NCBI RefSeq assembly: GCF_050016015.1
Contig: NZ_JBNHEQ010000210.1
Coordinates: forward strand, 1-64,000
Reading direction: 5' to 3'
DNA from: Trichodesmium sp002260545
GTDB taxonomy: Bacteria; Cyanobacteriota; Cyanobacteriia; Cyanobacteriales; Microcoleaceae
Length of the DNA: 64,000 bases
Positions 19,290 to 28,200 of the stretch are shown here, one piece after another. The position numbers and the translations under genes were made by a program. How positions within the stretch are numbered: the first letter of the stretch is position 1; every line of letters begins with the position of its first letter. The notes below the pieces were generated by a model. That model saw only the letters and a program-made list of their open reading frames with translations. It was not told the DNA's origin and did not search any database.

Positions 19290-19459
19290 AATTGCCTCTA
19301 AAATCTCATTGTTTATAAGGAGATATTTTTACCAGAAATATTATCAGTTATAATATTGGAGATTTAGAGAGATTATTTGCCGTAGTAAATTATGTGTTTC
19401 AGGAATGTTTATTGCAGTTAGAGAATGATTGAAATTGCCTCTAAAATCTCATTGTTTAT
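19174..19459 (+). repeat. Direct duplication of 143 bp covering the 3' end of copy 2
   Basis: Positions 19174-19316 and 19317-19459 are the same 143-bp sequence back to back. The first carries the true stop of the upstream gene; the second is a non-coding fossil of its last about 115 bases plus 27 bases of spacer. The near identity indicates a recent event. Confidence 0.92.
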
Positions 19460-19886
19460 GGTTATCAAGCGCTTGATAAAATACTATAATTCATTACAAT
19501 TATAAAAACTACTAATTACAGCAGTTTCCAAAGCTATAAGGTACAGTTGTTTTTATTATTTTCTATTCCTTATTCCCTCCATACCTGTTCCCTCAAACCT
19601 AAAATTTTGTACCTCATAACAACGGGAAGCGCTGTATCATCATCTTCTTATTCAATTACACTGATTTGCTTTATATCATATCATGTCCGCTGGTATCGTT
19701 TGTGTCAACCTAACCGTTAATATCTATGGGAAATTTAAGTTTTTTTGTGCTTTTAACCCTTCTGTCTTAGATAACTAAAGCCTTCTTTCCTAGATAACTA
19801 AAGCCTTCTTCTTTACCCTTACCTTACAAGACCGATGCTACCGGACATGATATCAGTAGCGATCGCTATCTGAATCAAAAATTAGG
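19460..19886. other. Intergenic with a family B element
   Basis: The family B element lies at 19678-19853. The rest carries no gene, and nothing else is recognised. Confidence 0.6.
19678..19853. mobile_element. MITE-like element, family B (ATATCATGTCCGG ends)
   Basis: 176 bp with ends ATATCATGTCCGCTGGTATCG and CCGATGCTACCGGACATGATAT, an inverted pair with few mismatches over about 20 bases. The interior has TAGATAACTAAAGCCTTCTT twice. There is no coding capacity. Confidence 0.7.
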
Positions 19887-19926
19887 GTAAAAAAAATAAT
19901 TCCACTCTCAAAAAAGTGGAATTATT
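19887..19926 (-). terminator. Intrinsic terminator of the psbEFLJ operon
   Basis: On the minus strand a perfect 12-bp stem (plus-strand arms 19895-19906 AATAATTCCACT and 19915-19926 AGTGGAATTATT, loop of eight) is followed by a run of T (plus-strand A run from 19889). It lies about 67 bases beyond the psbJ stop. Confidence 0.88.
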
Positions 19927-19992
19927 CAACAAAATCTCAGAAAACTAAATCCTATAATCTGAGTATTAACTAAGTCAAACTTCTACTTTTTC

Positions 19993-20112
19993 TTATAAAG
20001 AAGAACCTACACCAACATAAGCTCCGTAGAAGAAAAGACTAACAACTACAAGTACACCAGTTCCTGCTACAAGAGCAACCAACCATAAAGGAATTCTTCC
20101 TGGTTCAGACAT
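19993..20112 (-). CDS. psbJ: Photosystem II reaction centre protein J
   Basis: A 39-residue single-pass thylakoid protein (MSEPGRIPLWLVALVAGTG..., ending YVGVGSSL). PsbJ sits at the edge of PSII next to cytochrome b559 and affects plastoquinone exchange. A start one codon earlier (20115) would give Met-Met; both follow GAGGTGAAG. It is the last gene of the psbE-psbF-psbL-psbJ operon, the order conserved in nearly all cyanobacteria and plastids. Confidence 0.95.
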   Translation of the reverse strand: MSEPGRIPLWLVALVAGTGVLVVVSLFFYGAYVGVGSSL

Positions 20113-20268
20113 CATAATACTTCACCTCAATTATTTCAAAACTAACTACTATTTCAAAGAAATTTGTAAACAATCTAATTGTTAACTTTTTAGTTGATTC
20201 TACTACCTATACATTAGCAAAATATGATAACTTGTATAGGTAGAAATTTCTCAATTCCGTTTCCCAAA

Positions 20269-20394
20269 TTAGTTAAAGAAATAACTAGAAAACAGAATAC
20301 CAAGAACAAAAACTAAGAGCAAACCAAGATAGAGAGAAGTACGGTTTAATTCTACTGGTTGCTGATTAGTATTAGTATTACGGTCTAAAGGCAT
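20269..20394 (-). CDS. psbL: Photosystem II reaction centre protein L
   Basis: 41 residues with the very conserved NQQPVELNRTSLYLGLLL and C-terminal ILFSSYFFN. PsbL is a single-span subunit at the PSII dimer interface that is needed for electron flow around QA/QB. The N-terminus reads MPLDRNTNTN, two residues longer than the usual MDRN/MERN start; no internal ATG offers the shorter form. It lies 12 bases after psbF. Confidence 0.96.
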   Translation of the reverse strand: MPLDRNTNTNQQPVELNRTSLYLGLLLVFVLGILFSSYFFN

Positions 20395-20406
20395 TATCTT
20401 ATGCTC

Positions 20407-20541
20407 CTATCTTTGAATAAACTGCATAGCTGCGATGGCACCTAAAAAGAAAACTGTAGGTACACCAAGAGTATGAACTGCTAACCATCTAACTGTAAAA
20501 ATTGGATAGCTAACTGGTTGATTTGGATTTCCGCTAGTCAT
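20407..20541 (-). CDS. psbF: Cytochrome b559 beta subunit
   Basis: 44 residues: a short N-terminus, then YPIFTVRWLAVHTLGVPTV, in which the single His (residue 23) is an axial ligand of the shared haem of cytochrome b559. The partner is PsbE. The gene lies 24 bases after psbE and 12 bases before psbL in the same leftward operon. Confidence 0.96.
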   Translation of the reverse strand: MTSGNPNQPVSYPIFTVRWLAVHTLGVPTVFFLGAIAAMQFIQR

Positions 20542-20565
20542 TATTTTAATCTCCTTATTTTTTAT

Positions 20566-20814
20566 CTATTTGATAAATTCATCAATTTGTTGTTTTGCTT
20601 CAAAACGGTCTGAAACAACTGGTAATTCTTGTCTTTGTTGAGTGTAATACTCATTAGGTCGAGGTGTACCGAAAACATCATAAGCTAACCCGGTACTCAC
20701 AAATAACCAACCTGCAACAAACAGAGCTGGAATAGTGATACTATGAATTACCCAATAACGAATGCTTGTGATAATGTCTCCAAATGGACGTTCACCTGTA
20801 CTGCCACCAGCCAT
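20566..20814 (-). CDS. psbE: Cytochrome b559 alpha subunit
   Basis: 82 residues, standard length. RYWVIHSITIPALFVAGWLFV carries the haem-ligand His and the single membrane span; a lumenal tail ends QQIDEFIK. It is the first gene of the psbEFLJ operon and is required for PSII assembly. A strong ribosome-binding site (GGGAGGAAAA) stands about eight bases before the ATG. Confidence 0.97.
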   Translation of the reverse strand: MAGGSTGERPFGDIITSIRYWVIHSITIPALFVAGWLFVSTGLAYDVFGTPRPNEYYTQQRQELPVVSDRFEAKQQIDEFIK

Positions 20815-21134
20815 CTAATTTTTTCCTCCCAAATAATCTTAAACCATCATTTATATATGATAGTCTTAAAACTTTTCTAAATTGCTCATACCATAGTTAT
20901 AAATGGGATGAGTTTTTTGTCTTTTTCCAGAGTAAAAATAGACTAACTTTTTGTCTTTTTTACATCTGTCATTTTTATCTCTTAGCCAGACGGGATCAAT
21001 TCTAACACATTCAGACTGATTTTCAGCAAATAAAACAATACAAAGAAATCATATCTTGCCGTTTGAGTAATACTACCCAATTAAGTGATAAACAATGATA
21101 TTTTTCTATTGTTATAGTCGGATAGCTTCTGTTT
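20815..21134. other. Leader of the psbEFLJ operon
   Basis: About 320 bases between ycf48 and psbE, both leftward. They hold the psbE ribosome-binding site and an AT-rich stretch (CATATATAAATGATGG on the minus strand) that could contain a promoter. The open frames here are shadows. Confidence 0.45.
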
Positions 21135-22151
21135 TTAAACCGCCTCTGAAACTGCTGAACTATTATATTTGAGCATAGTTCCTCTTTGACCAAGAATAAA
21201 ACCTGTTTCTGAATTGATAAATACAATGTTGTAGAAATTTTCAGGAACATTCTCTACATCAAGGTCTTTTTCCCAAGTCTGACCTCCATCGGTACTGCGA
21301 AGTAAATTACCACTACCGCCAGAAACCCAAATTTCATCAGGAGTTCTATAAGCCAAATCTAAAAGACCCCAACTTGTAGCATACTCAGGAGTAATAGCTT
21401 CTCCCCACTCTTCTAGGTTTTCCGGATCGCTAAACCGCAGTTGACCTCCACGCGCTAATAACCACAAACCACCATCATCACCAAAACCCATATTTTCCAA
21501 ACGGCGAGAGTTCTGACGGTTATGAGGAGTCCAAGATTTTTCCCCAGGTGCCCAAGTAGAATAAAAGTTGCCTTTTGCCGAAACAGCGATATATTTACCA
21601 TCAGCAGAACGAGAAATATTTCTCACTACTCCCACAGCATCCTCCACTTGAGCACGCCAATTGTATCCTCCATCTTCAGTCCGATAGATAGCTCCTACAT
21701 CAGTCGTCATTTCCGCAGAATTTGGCCCCAGAGCCACAATTGTATTAGGAGCACCAGGCAGTTTAGAACTTAGAGGAATTGGACTCCAAGACTCTCCTCC
21801 ATCATCAGTATGCAAAAGTAAAGAAGGTTGTCCGACAATCCACCCTTCATTACCATTAAAACTTACTGATGTCAAGCGAGATTTTTCCTCTAAATCGATA
21901 CTTTTAGGTTGCCAAGTTTCGCCACCATCAGTAGTTTCAAGAATAGTTGTATCACCACCCACAATCCAACCATGGTCAAGATCGTCTGTAAATCCGATAT
22001 CAAACAACGTAACCTCAGTTGGTAGTTGAATTACCTCCCAGGGATTGTAACTCATCGGTGGTAAAAAAGCATTTTTGCAACCGCTACAAAGTATAACTGC
22101 TGCTAATACTATGAAAATTTGTTTCCAGAATTTTACTATTGAGTGCATCAC
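21135..22151 (-). CDS. ycf48: Photosystem II assembly factor Ycf48 (lipoprotein)
   Basis: 338 residues. A lipoprotein signal ends in the lipobox LCSGC (Cys25). The mature part is a seven-bladed propeller of BNR-type repeats with TTDGGETWQP, HTDDGGESWSP, RTEDGGYNWRA and RSTDGGQTWEK turns. Ycf48 (HCF136 in plants) binds newly made D1 on the lumenal side and helps build the PSII reaction centre. It lies directly upstream of psbEFLJ, with rubredoxin before it, the usual cyanobacterial order. Confidence 0.95.
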   Translation of the reverse strand: MMHSIVKFWKQIFIVLAAVILCSGCKNAFLPPMSYNPWEVIQLPTEVTLFDIGFTDDLDHGWIVGGDTTILETTDGGETWQPKSIDLEEKSRLTSVSFNGNEGWIVGQPSLLLHTDDGGESWSPIPLSSKLPGAPNTIVALGPNSAEMTTDVGAIYRTEDGGYNWRAQVEDAVGVVRNISRSADGKYIAVSAKGNFYSTWAPGEKSWTPHNRQNSRRLENMGFGDDGGLWLLARGGQLRFSDPENLEEWGEAITPEYATSWGLLDLAYRTPDEIWVSGGSGNLLRSTDGGQTWEKDLDVENVPENFYNIVFINSETGFILGQRGTMLKYNSSAVSEAV

Positions 22152-22259
22152 AATTTAATCATTCATTAAATGAATAATGAATAATGAATAATAAATAATT
22201 AAAACTATCTCTAATTATCAATTATCAATTATCAATTATCAATTATCTTTATGGCCATC

Positions 22260-22619
22260 TTATCGTAAACCATATAAGCTCAGGAAAAACAAGAATCCCA
22301 GGGCTAATCCACCAAAAATTAGAAGATTTTTCTGGCTGGGTGTGAGAGTATTAACACCAAAACCATAGCCAAGGTTTTCTTTAAATCCTGAAGGGCCTTC
22401 AATCGGTCCAACATTCATAAATTGGACTTTAGACGCTCCACAAACAGGACAGCGCCAAACTGAAGGCAAATCTGAAAAAGCAGTTCCCGGTGGAATTTTT
22501 CCCGTAGAACTTCCCTTATTAGGTTCATATACATAGCCACAGGCTCGACATTCATATCGATCCAGTTCCTCTATGTTGGCCTCATCCTGTGTGTTGGCCT
22601 CAGTCGTTTCCTCGCTCAT
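22260..22619 (-). CDS. rubA: Membrane-anchored rubredoxin RubA
   Basis: 119 residues. A rubredoxin domain (about 20-72) has the two iron-binding pairs YECRACGY and WRCPVCGAS. A linker leads to one C-terminal membrane span (about 98-116). This anchored form is specific to oxygenic phototrophs and is known to be needed for photosystem assembly. It is the first gene of the leftward rubA-ycf48-psbEFLJ group; TTATCAA heptamers fill the spacer to ycf48. Confidence 0.95.
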   Translation of the reverse strand: MSEETTEANTQDEANIEELDRYECRACGYVYEPNKGSSTGKIPPGTAFSDLPSVWRCPVCGASKVQFMNVGPIEGPSGFKENLGYGFGVNTLTPSQKNLLIFGGLALGFLFFLSLYGLR

Positions 22620-23223
22620 AGTTCCCAGGGATTGAATTAGCGATTATGAAAATATTTTTAATTATTATTACAGAATTTGACTATTTAGAACTGATTGGTT
22701 AGTTTTAACTTTTGAATTTTGACTTTTGACCTATAACTTTTGACTTGAGATAACTATTTAGAATTGATGGGTCATATCATGTCCGGATAATTAGTGATAA
22801 AAAAACTTTCTGCTTATTCTCCTCTTCTTCCTCTTCCTTCTTCTTTATCGTTTCTTCCCTCCTGACTCCGTACGGACGTTGCATGCAACGTCCGTACCTC
22901 CTGACTCCTCCCTCGTTATTTACCGAAATAATTAATAATTAAACAATTAAATAATTAGACCATTCACGCCTTGAAGCCTCCCCTTTCAAGGGGAAAAAAA
23001 TAAATCTTTTCCTGATTCGTCAATCCTCTCCCTAAAAGGGAGAGGTAATTATCAATTATCAATTAATGAAGACTGTTTAACCGGACATGATATTATTTTC
23101 AACTTTTGACTTTTAAAGTTAGACTTTTGACTTATTATCTGGACTAGCAGTAGAATAACTCTTATGGTCTCTATAATATTCACAGACTAAGAGTCCTAGT
23201 TATTTAGAAAATGTAGGTTAATT
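22620..23223. repeat. Divergent intergenic: family B element with nested units, perfect palindrome
   Basis: Between divergent rubA and ndhC. The family B element spans 22774-23093 and contains a perfect 28-base palindrome at 22870-22897 and a bipartite palindromic unit at about 22965-23052. Promoters for both directions must lie outside it (22620-22770 and 23095-23220). I cannot assign them. Confidence 0.65.
22774..23093. mobile_element. MITE-like element, family B, enlarged copy
   Basis: Ends ATATCATGTCCGG and CCGGACATGATAT are perfectly inverted over 13 bases. At 320 bp it is about twice the length of other copies, because a bipartite palindromic unit and a 28-base palindrome lie inside it. 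Confidence 0.72.
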
Positions 23224-23586
23224 GTGTTTGTTCTTAGTGGTTACGAGTATTTTCTAGGTTTCCTCATAATTAGCAGCCTAGTACCAATCCTTGCCTTAAC
23301 TGCATCTAAGCTACTGCGGCCCAAAACCCGTGGCCCAGAGCGAGTCTCGACCTATGAATCCGGTGTAGAACCAATTGGTGGAGCATGGATACAGTTCAAT
23401 ATCCGTTACTATATGTTCGCTCTTGTCTTTGTCATCTTTGATGTAGAGACAGTATTTCTATATCCTTGGGCAGTGGCCTTTCATCAGTTGGGACTCCTAG
23501 CCTTTATAGAAGCCCTAATTTTCATCGCAATCTTAGTGATTGCTCTAGTGTACGCATGGCGCAAAGGAGCTTTGGAATGGTCTTAA
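23224..23586 (+). CDS. ndhC: NAD(P)H-quinone oxidoreductase subunit 3
   Basis: 120 residues, full length, GTG start giving the conserved MFVLSGYEYFLGF. It has three membrane spans and the loop GPERVSTYESGVEPIGGAWIQFNIRYYMFAL of the ND3 family, which includes residues important for coupling in complex I. It is part of the thylakoid NDH-1 complex used in cyclic electron flow and respiration. It is the first gene of ndhC-ndhK-ndhJ and overlaps ndhK by ten bases. Confidence 0.97.
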   Translation: MFVLSGYEYFLGFLIISSLVPILALTASKLLRPKTRGPERVSTYESGVEPIGGAWIQFNIRYYMFALVFVIFDVETVFLYPWAVAFHQLGLLAFIEALIFIAILVIALVYAWRKGALEWS

Positions 23587-24299
23587 GTCCTAATCAAAAA
23601 CCAAAAATTATTAATCCAATTGAGCAACCCCCCGAAGTTACTCAAGAACTTTCAGAGAATGTAGTTTTAACTACAGTTGACGATCTTTACAACTGGGCTA
23701 GACTTTCTAGTTTATGGCCTCTTTTGTATGGTACAGCTTGTTGTTTCATTGAATTTGCAGCTCTCATCGGCTCCAGATTTGACTTTGACCGCTTTGGCTT
23801 AGTACCACGGTCCAGCCCTAGACAAGCAGACTTACTAATTACTGCTGGTACAATCACCATGAAATATGGTCCTACCTTGGTACGGCTTTATGAGCAAATG
23901 CCAGAACCTAAATATGTCATTGCCATGGGTGCTTGTACAATCACAGGCGGTATGTTTAGCATGGACTCACCAACAGCAGTTCGTGGGGTAGACAAATTAA
24001 TTCCAGTGGATTTGTATATTCCTGGCTGTCCACCACGTCCAGAAGCAATTATTGATGCTGTCATCAAGCTGAGGAAAAAAGTTGCCAATGAATCCTTGCA
24101 AGAGAGGGGTAAACTCTTGCAAGCTCATCGTTACTACAGTGTTAAGCACAATATGAAAGTAGTTGAACCAATTCTGAATGGTCAATATCTACAGACATCT
24201 GACCGTCAAGCACCACCAAAAGAGCTAACAGAAGCAATAGGTATGCCAGTACCACCAGCACTGCAAGCTACACAAACAGAGGAGGTAAGTCGTGGCTGA
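23577..24299 (+). CDS. ndhK: NAD(P)H-quinone oxidoreductase subunit K
   Basis: 240 residues from the ATG at 23577 (MVLSPNQKPK); a longer open frame exists upstream but reads through ndhC. It carries the N2 iron-sulfur cluster at the end of the peripheral arm: adjacent cysteines in YGTACCFIEF, then GACTITGG and GCPPRPEA supply the ligands. It overlaps ndhC (10 bases) and ndhJ (8 bases), so translation is probably coupled. Confidence 0.97.
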   Translation: MVLSPNQKPKIINPIEQPPEVTQELSENVVLTTVDDLYNWARLSSLWPLLYGTACCFIEFAALIGSRFDFDRFGLVPRSSPRQADLLITAGTITMKYGPTLVRLYEQMPEPKYVIAMGACTITGGMFSMDSPTAVRGVDKLIPVDLYIPGCPPRPEAIIDAVIKLRKKVANESLQERGKLLQAHRYYSVKHNMKVVEPILNGQYLQTSDRQAPPKELTEAIGMPVPPALQATQTEEVSRG

Positions 24300-24798
24300 A
24301 TCAGAAGAAGCTCCAGTAGTTGAAGCAGGTAAAGTTTCACAATGGCTGGCAGAGAATGGTTTTGAGCATCAATTCTTAGAACCCGATCATCTGGGAGTAG
24401 AAATTATCAAAGTTGACAGGGATTTCTTAATTCCCCTATCCACAGCTTTGTATGCTTATGGCTTTAATTATCTACAGTGTCAATGTGCTTATGATGCAGG
24501 ACCTGGAGAAGACTTAGTAAGTATGTATCACTTGGTCAAAGTCAGTGATGATGTAGACCAACCAGAAGAAGTACGGGTAAAAGTATTTATCCCCAGAGAC
24601 GATCCTAGAGTTCCTTCAGTTTATTGGATTTGGAAGTCAGCAGATTTCCAAGAGCGGGAATCTTATGATATGTATGGCATTGTCTACGAAGGACATCCTA
24701 ATCTCAAACGAATTTTGATGCCGGAAGACTGGGTAGGTTGGCCGTTGCGTAAGGATTATATTTCCCCAGAATTTTACGAATTACAAGATGCCTATTAA
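24292..24798 (+). CDS. ndhJ: NAD(P)H-quinone oxidoreductase subunit J
   Basis: 168 residues, GTG start preceded by AGAGGAGG. It contains the 30-kDa subunit signature (WKSADFQERESYDMYGI) and ends WPLRKDYISPEFYELQDAY. It docks with NdhK and NdhH in the peripheral arm of NDH-1. It is the last gene of the operon. Confidence 0.97.
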   Translation: MAESEEAPVVEAGKVSQWLAENGFEHQFLEPDHLGVEIIKVDRDFLIPLSTALYAYGFNYLQCQCAYDAGPGEDLVSMYHLVKVSDDVDQPEEVRVKVFIPRDDPRVPSVYWIWKSADFQERESYDMYGIVYEGHPNLKRILMPEDWVGWPLRKDYISPEFYELQDAY

Positions 24799-25257
24799 AT
24801 CAGTTATCAGTTATCAGTACCGAATTCTGAAGTATGTGGTATTGAAATACTGAAGTTGATTTTTTTCATCTCCTATCCAAGTTTATCTATATTTCTGCAT
24901 TTTGAGAAAATAGAATAAATTTTCTCTGGAATAGGAACTTGTCAGGGATAAGCAACGTCCCGACACCAGATAGCACCCACCCATTAAATAGGGGGGTGCT
25001 TAATCTTACTAAATTGAATAGTTAAATTTTGCTTATGGCCTTAAGATTAAATTATTCTAGTATATTTTCCAATCTAATTGTCACATTCTTATCAACCTGA
25101 TATAATCCTCAGCGTCTGCGCTTTAGCTTTACTCGTCATGGGTGATAAGCATCATATTGATTTAATGTATATCTGTATTCTTGATTTGGTGGTTTTTAGC
25201 CATTAGTTAAATACAAATCACTATTAACTATAGATTTTTTGGTGGAGGAGTTAGAAC
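24799..25257. other. Intergenic with a terminator-like hairpin
   Basis: Starts with two CAGTTAT repeats and a degenerate palindromic unit (about 24820-24880). A hairpin follows at 24972-25000 (AGCACCC...GGGTGCT), which could end ndhCKJ transcription but lacks a T run. GGTGGAGGAG at 25242-25251 is the ribosome-binding site of the next gene. Confidence 0.5.
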
Positions 25258-28200
25258 GTGAGTGATGAAAGACAAGCCGCCCAACTTGGCGGGGCTGGCA
25301 ATATAGTAGGTGTCACATTTAATGATGTAGATGGTGATGGGGTCTTTGATTCAGAAGACCAAACAATATCCGGTGTTACAGTTTTTGTGGATCAAAATAA
25401 TGATGGTCTGCAAAATCCTAGTGAATTATTTTCAGTTAGTCGTCCAGATGGTGCCTATAGCTTCTTAGGATTACTAGATGGTGAATATCCACTCAGACAA
25501 ATTCCCCCTCCTGGTACTGTTTCAACTGTTATACAAGAACCAATCCCAGTACCTGTAGTCAATGCGGATATGGTCAGAGATATCAGGATCAATTTTGGTA
25601 GTAAAGTAGGTGGCCCTGTTCCACCACCACCACCACCTGGCCTTGGTAGCATTTTTGGTGTCAAGTACAATGACCTTAACCGTAACGGCTTTCGCGATCC
25701 CGCAGAACCAGGTTTACCTGGATTTACTATCTACTTAGATCAAAATAATAATAATCAGTTAGACCCTGAAGAACCCTCATCAATAAGTGGAGATGATGGT
25801 GAATTTGCTTTTACCAATCTACCGCTGAATTCAACTTACAGTATTCGGGAAATTCCGCAGCCAGGTTTCCAGCAAACTATCCCAGATCCTGTATTTGTTA
25901 CCTTGAACATAGACCAGCCTACTGTTTCAGATTTTCCATTCGGTAACGCGATAACTGGCCCAGGTACAGGTAACATCAGTGGTGTATTATTTGAAGACTT
26001 AGACATTGATGGTATTCGTGACTCTGATGAACCTGGAATTTCTGGTGGCGAAGTATTTCTTGACGGAAACAGAAATGGCATTCTAGATGAAGGGGAAGTT
26101 GTCAGTATAACTGATGAATTTGGTTTTTACTCATTCATAGAAGTAACACCTGGTCTATTCAACGTTGATGTTGTACGAGACTTAGACGAAGCAAGAACAA
26201 CTCCTAACCCAGTAATTATTTTCACTGGTACAGAAGATTTACCACCAACTGTGGTTGAAGATATTGGTATAGTTACTCCTGGTGGTACAGGTAATGTTGA
26301 AGGAGTTAAATATCTCGATGCAAATGCTAATGGCATCTTAGACCCTAATGAGCCTGGTCTACCAAACTTTACTATCTATGCAGACCTTAATAGTAATGAG
26401 ATTCTAGATGTTGGTGAACCATTCGATATTACTAGCGCAAATGGCAGTTACTTCTTAGCTAATTTACCAGCAAACCGCCTAGTCACTATTCGGGAAGCGG
26501 AAGAACAACTGGGATTTAATGTAACAACCCAATCTCGGACTGTTGATATACCAGATGGGGAAACCTTGTTTGGTGTTAACTTTGGTAATGCTGAAGTTAA
26601 TGCAATCTCAGGTATTGTTTTCTTAGATAACAATGGTAATGGAGCCATTGATCTAACAGATCTAGTTGTACCAGATATTTTACAAAATATAGGTATATCA
26701 GATGGAGATATAGGTCTATCAAACTTTACTGTTTATTTAGACCTCAATGAAAATGGTATCTTTGATCAAGAGGAACCTTTCAGAATTACTAACGATCGAG
26801 GTTTCTACAGCTTTAATACTCTACCTCCAGATGAATATGTTGTCAGAGTAGTACCTCAACCTGGTTTTACCCTAACAACACCAGATCCAGTAATTGTTGT
26901 TACCAGTGGGGAAGATGCAAACTTTGTTAATATCGGTCAAGTTCCTGACACTCCCTTCCTACAGGGTGATTTAATCGGTAATAAATTTAACGATTTCAAT
27001 TCCAATGGAGTCTTAGATCCAGGAGAACCTGGTTTAGCTAACTTTACTCTCTACTTAGACCTTGATGGAGACAATATACTAGACCCTGAAGAACCAGCTT
27101 CAATATCAAATGTTAATGGTGACTTTAGCTTTAATAATCTTCCACTAGGAACTTACTTTTTACGGGAAATACCTCAACCGGGTTTTGTCAAAACTACTCC
27201 AGATCAGGAAATTACTTTAACTCAACCTATTAATGTTCTACAAGGTGATCCGCGTCTTGTATTGAATGTGGGTAATGCTGTGATCGCTCCACCAACTCCA
27301 GAGCCAGAACCAGAGCAACCTATAGAACCAGTTCCAGAGCAACCTTTAGAACCAGCGCCAGAGCAACCTTTAGAACCAGTGCCAGAGCAACCTTTAGAAC
27401 CAGCGCCAGAACCAGAGCAACCTATAGAACCAGAGCAACCTATAGAACCAGCGCCAGAACCAGAACCAGCTCCAGAAGCAACAGATGAAACTAGAACTGC
27501 TAGCCAATTAACAGGAACAGGCCGAATTGCTGGTACTAAATTTAATGATATCAATGGTAACAATGCAATAGATCCTGATGAATCTGGTCTTCCTGGATTC
27601 ACTATTTATCTAGACCTTGATGACAATAGAGTTCTAGACACGGGTGAACCAACATCTATTACTGATGCAGATGGTCGCTATAGCTTTGAGAATTTACCAC
27701 CTGATACTTATCCAGTCAGGGAAGTTCAACAAGCAGGTTTCACCCAAATTACTCCAGATCCAATAATTAACTTAGCTGACGGTGACAATATTGATTTCGT
27801 CAATATTGGAAACCAACCTGATGCAACAGTAACACCTCCTTCAGTTATCCCAGATACAGAGGCCAGGGGTACAATTGCTGGCGTTAAATTTGACGATCGC
27901 AATGCTGATGGTTTAGCCGGTCCTGATGAACCAAGACTAATAGATGTCGAAATTTTTGTAGACCTCAATAATAACGGTTTCGCAGAAGCCAATGAACCAG
28001 TTACCCGCACAGATCCTAATGGGTTCTATAGTTTTACATTGCGACCAGGGAACTACAGAGTTCGGGAAACACCACCAGCAGGCTTTGTTAACACTACTCC
28101 TACTCCTTTAGTTCCCGTTGTTCCTGGTCAGACGGTTGTCTACAACTTTGGTGATACCAGCATCTTTGACCCGAACACTGTTATTAGTGGTTTCATCTTT

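Noticed and set aside
23466..23576. Longer N-terminus for ndhK
   Set aside because: The upstream extension reads ndhC sequence in another frame; the ATG at 23577 gives the normal NdhK start and the usual overlap.
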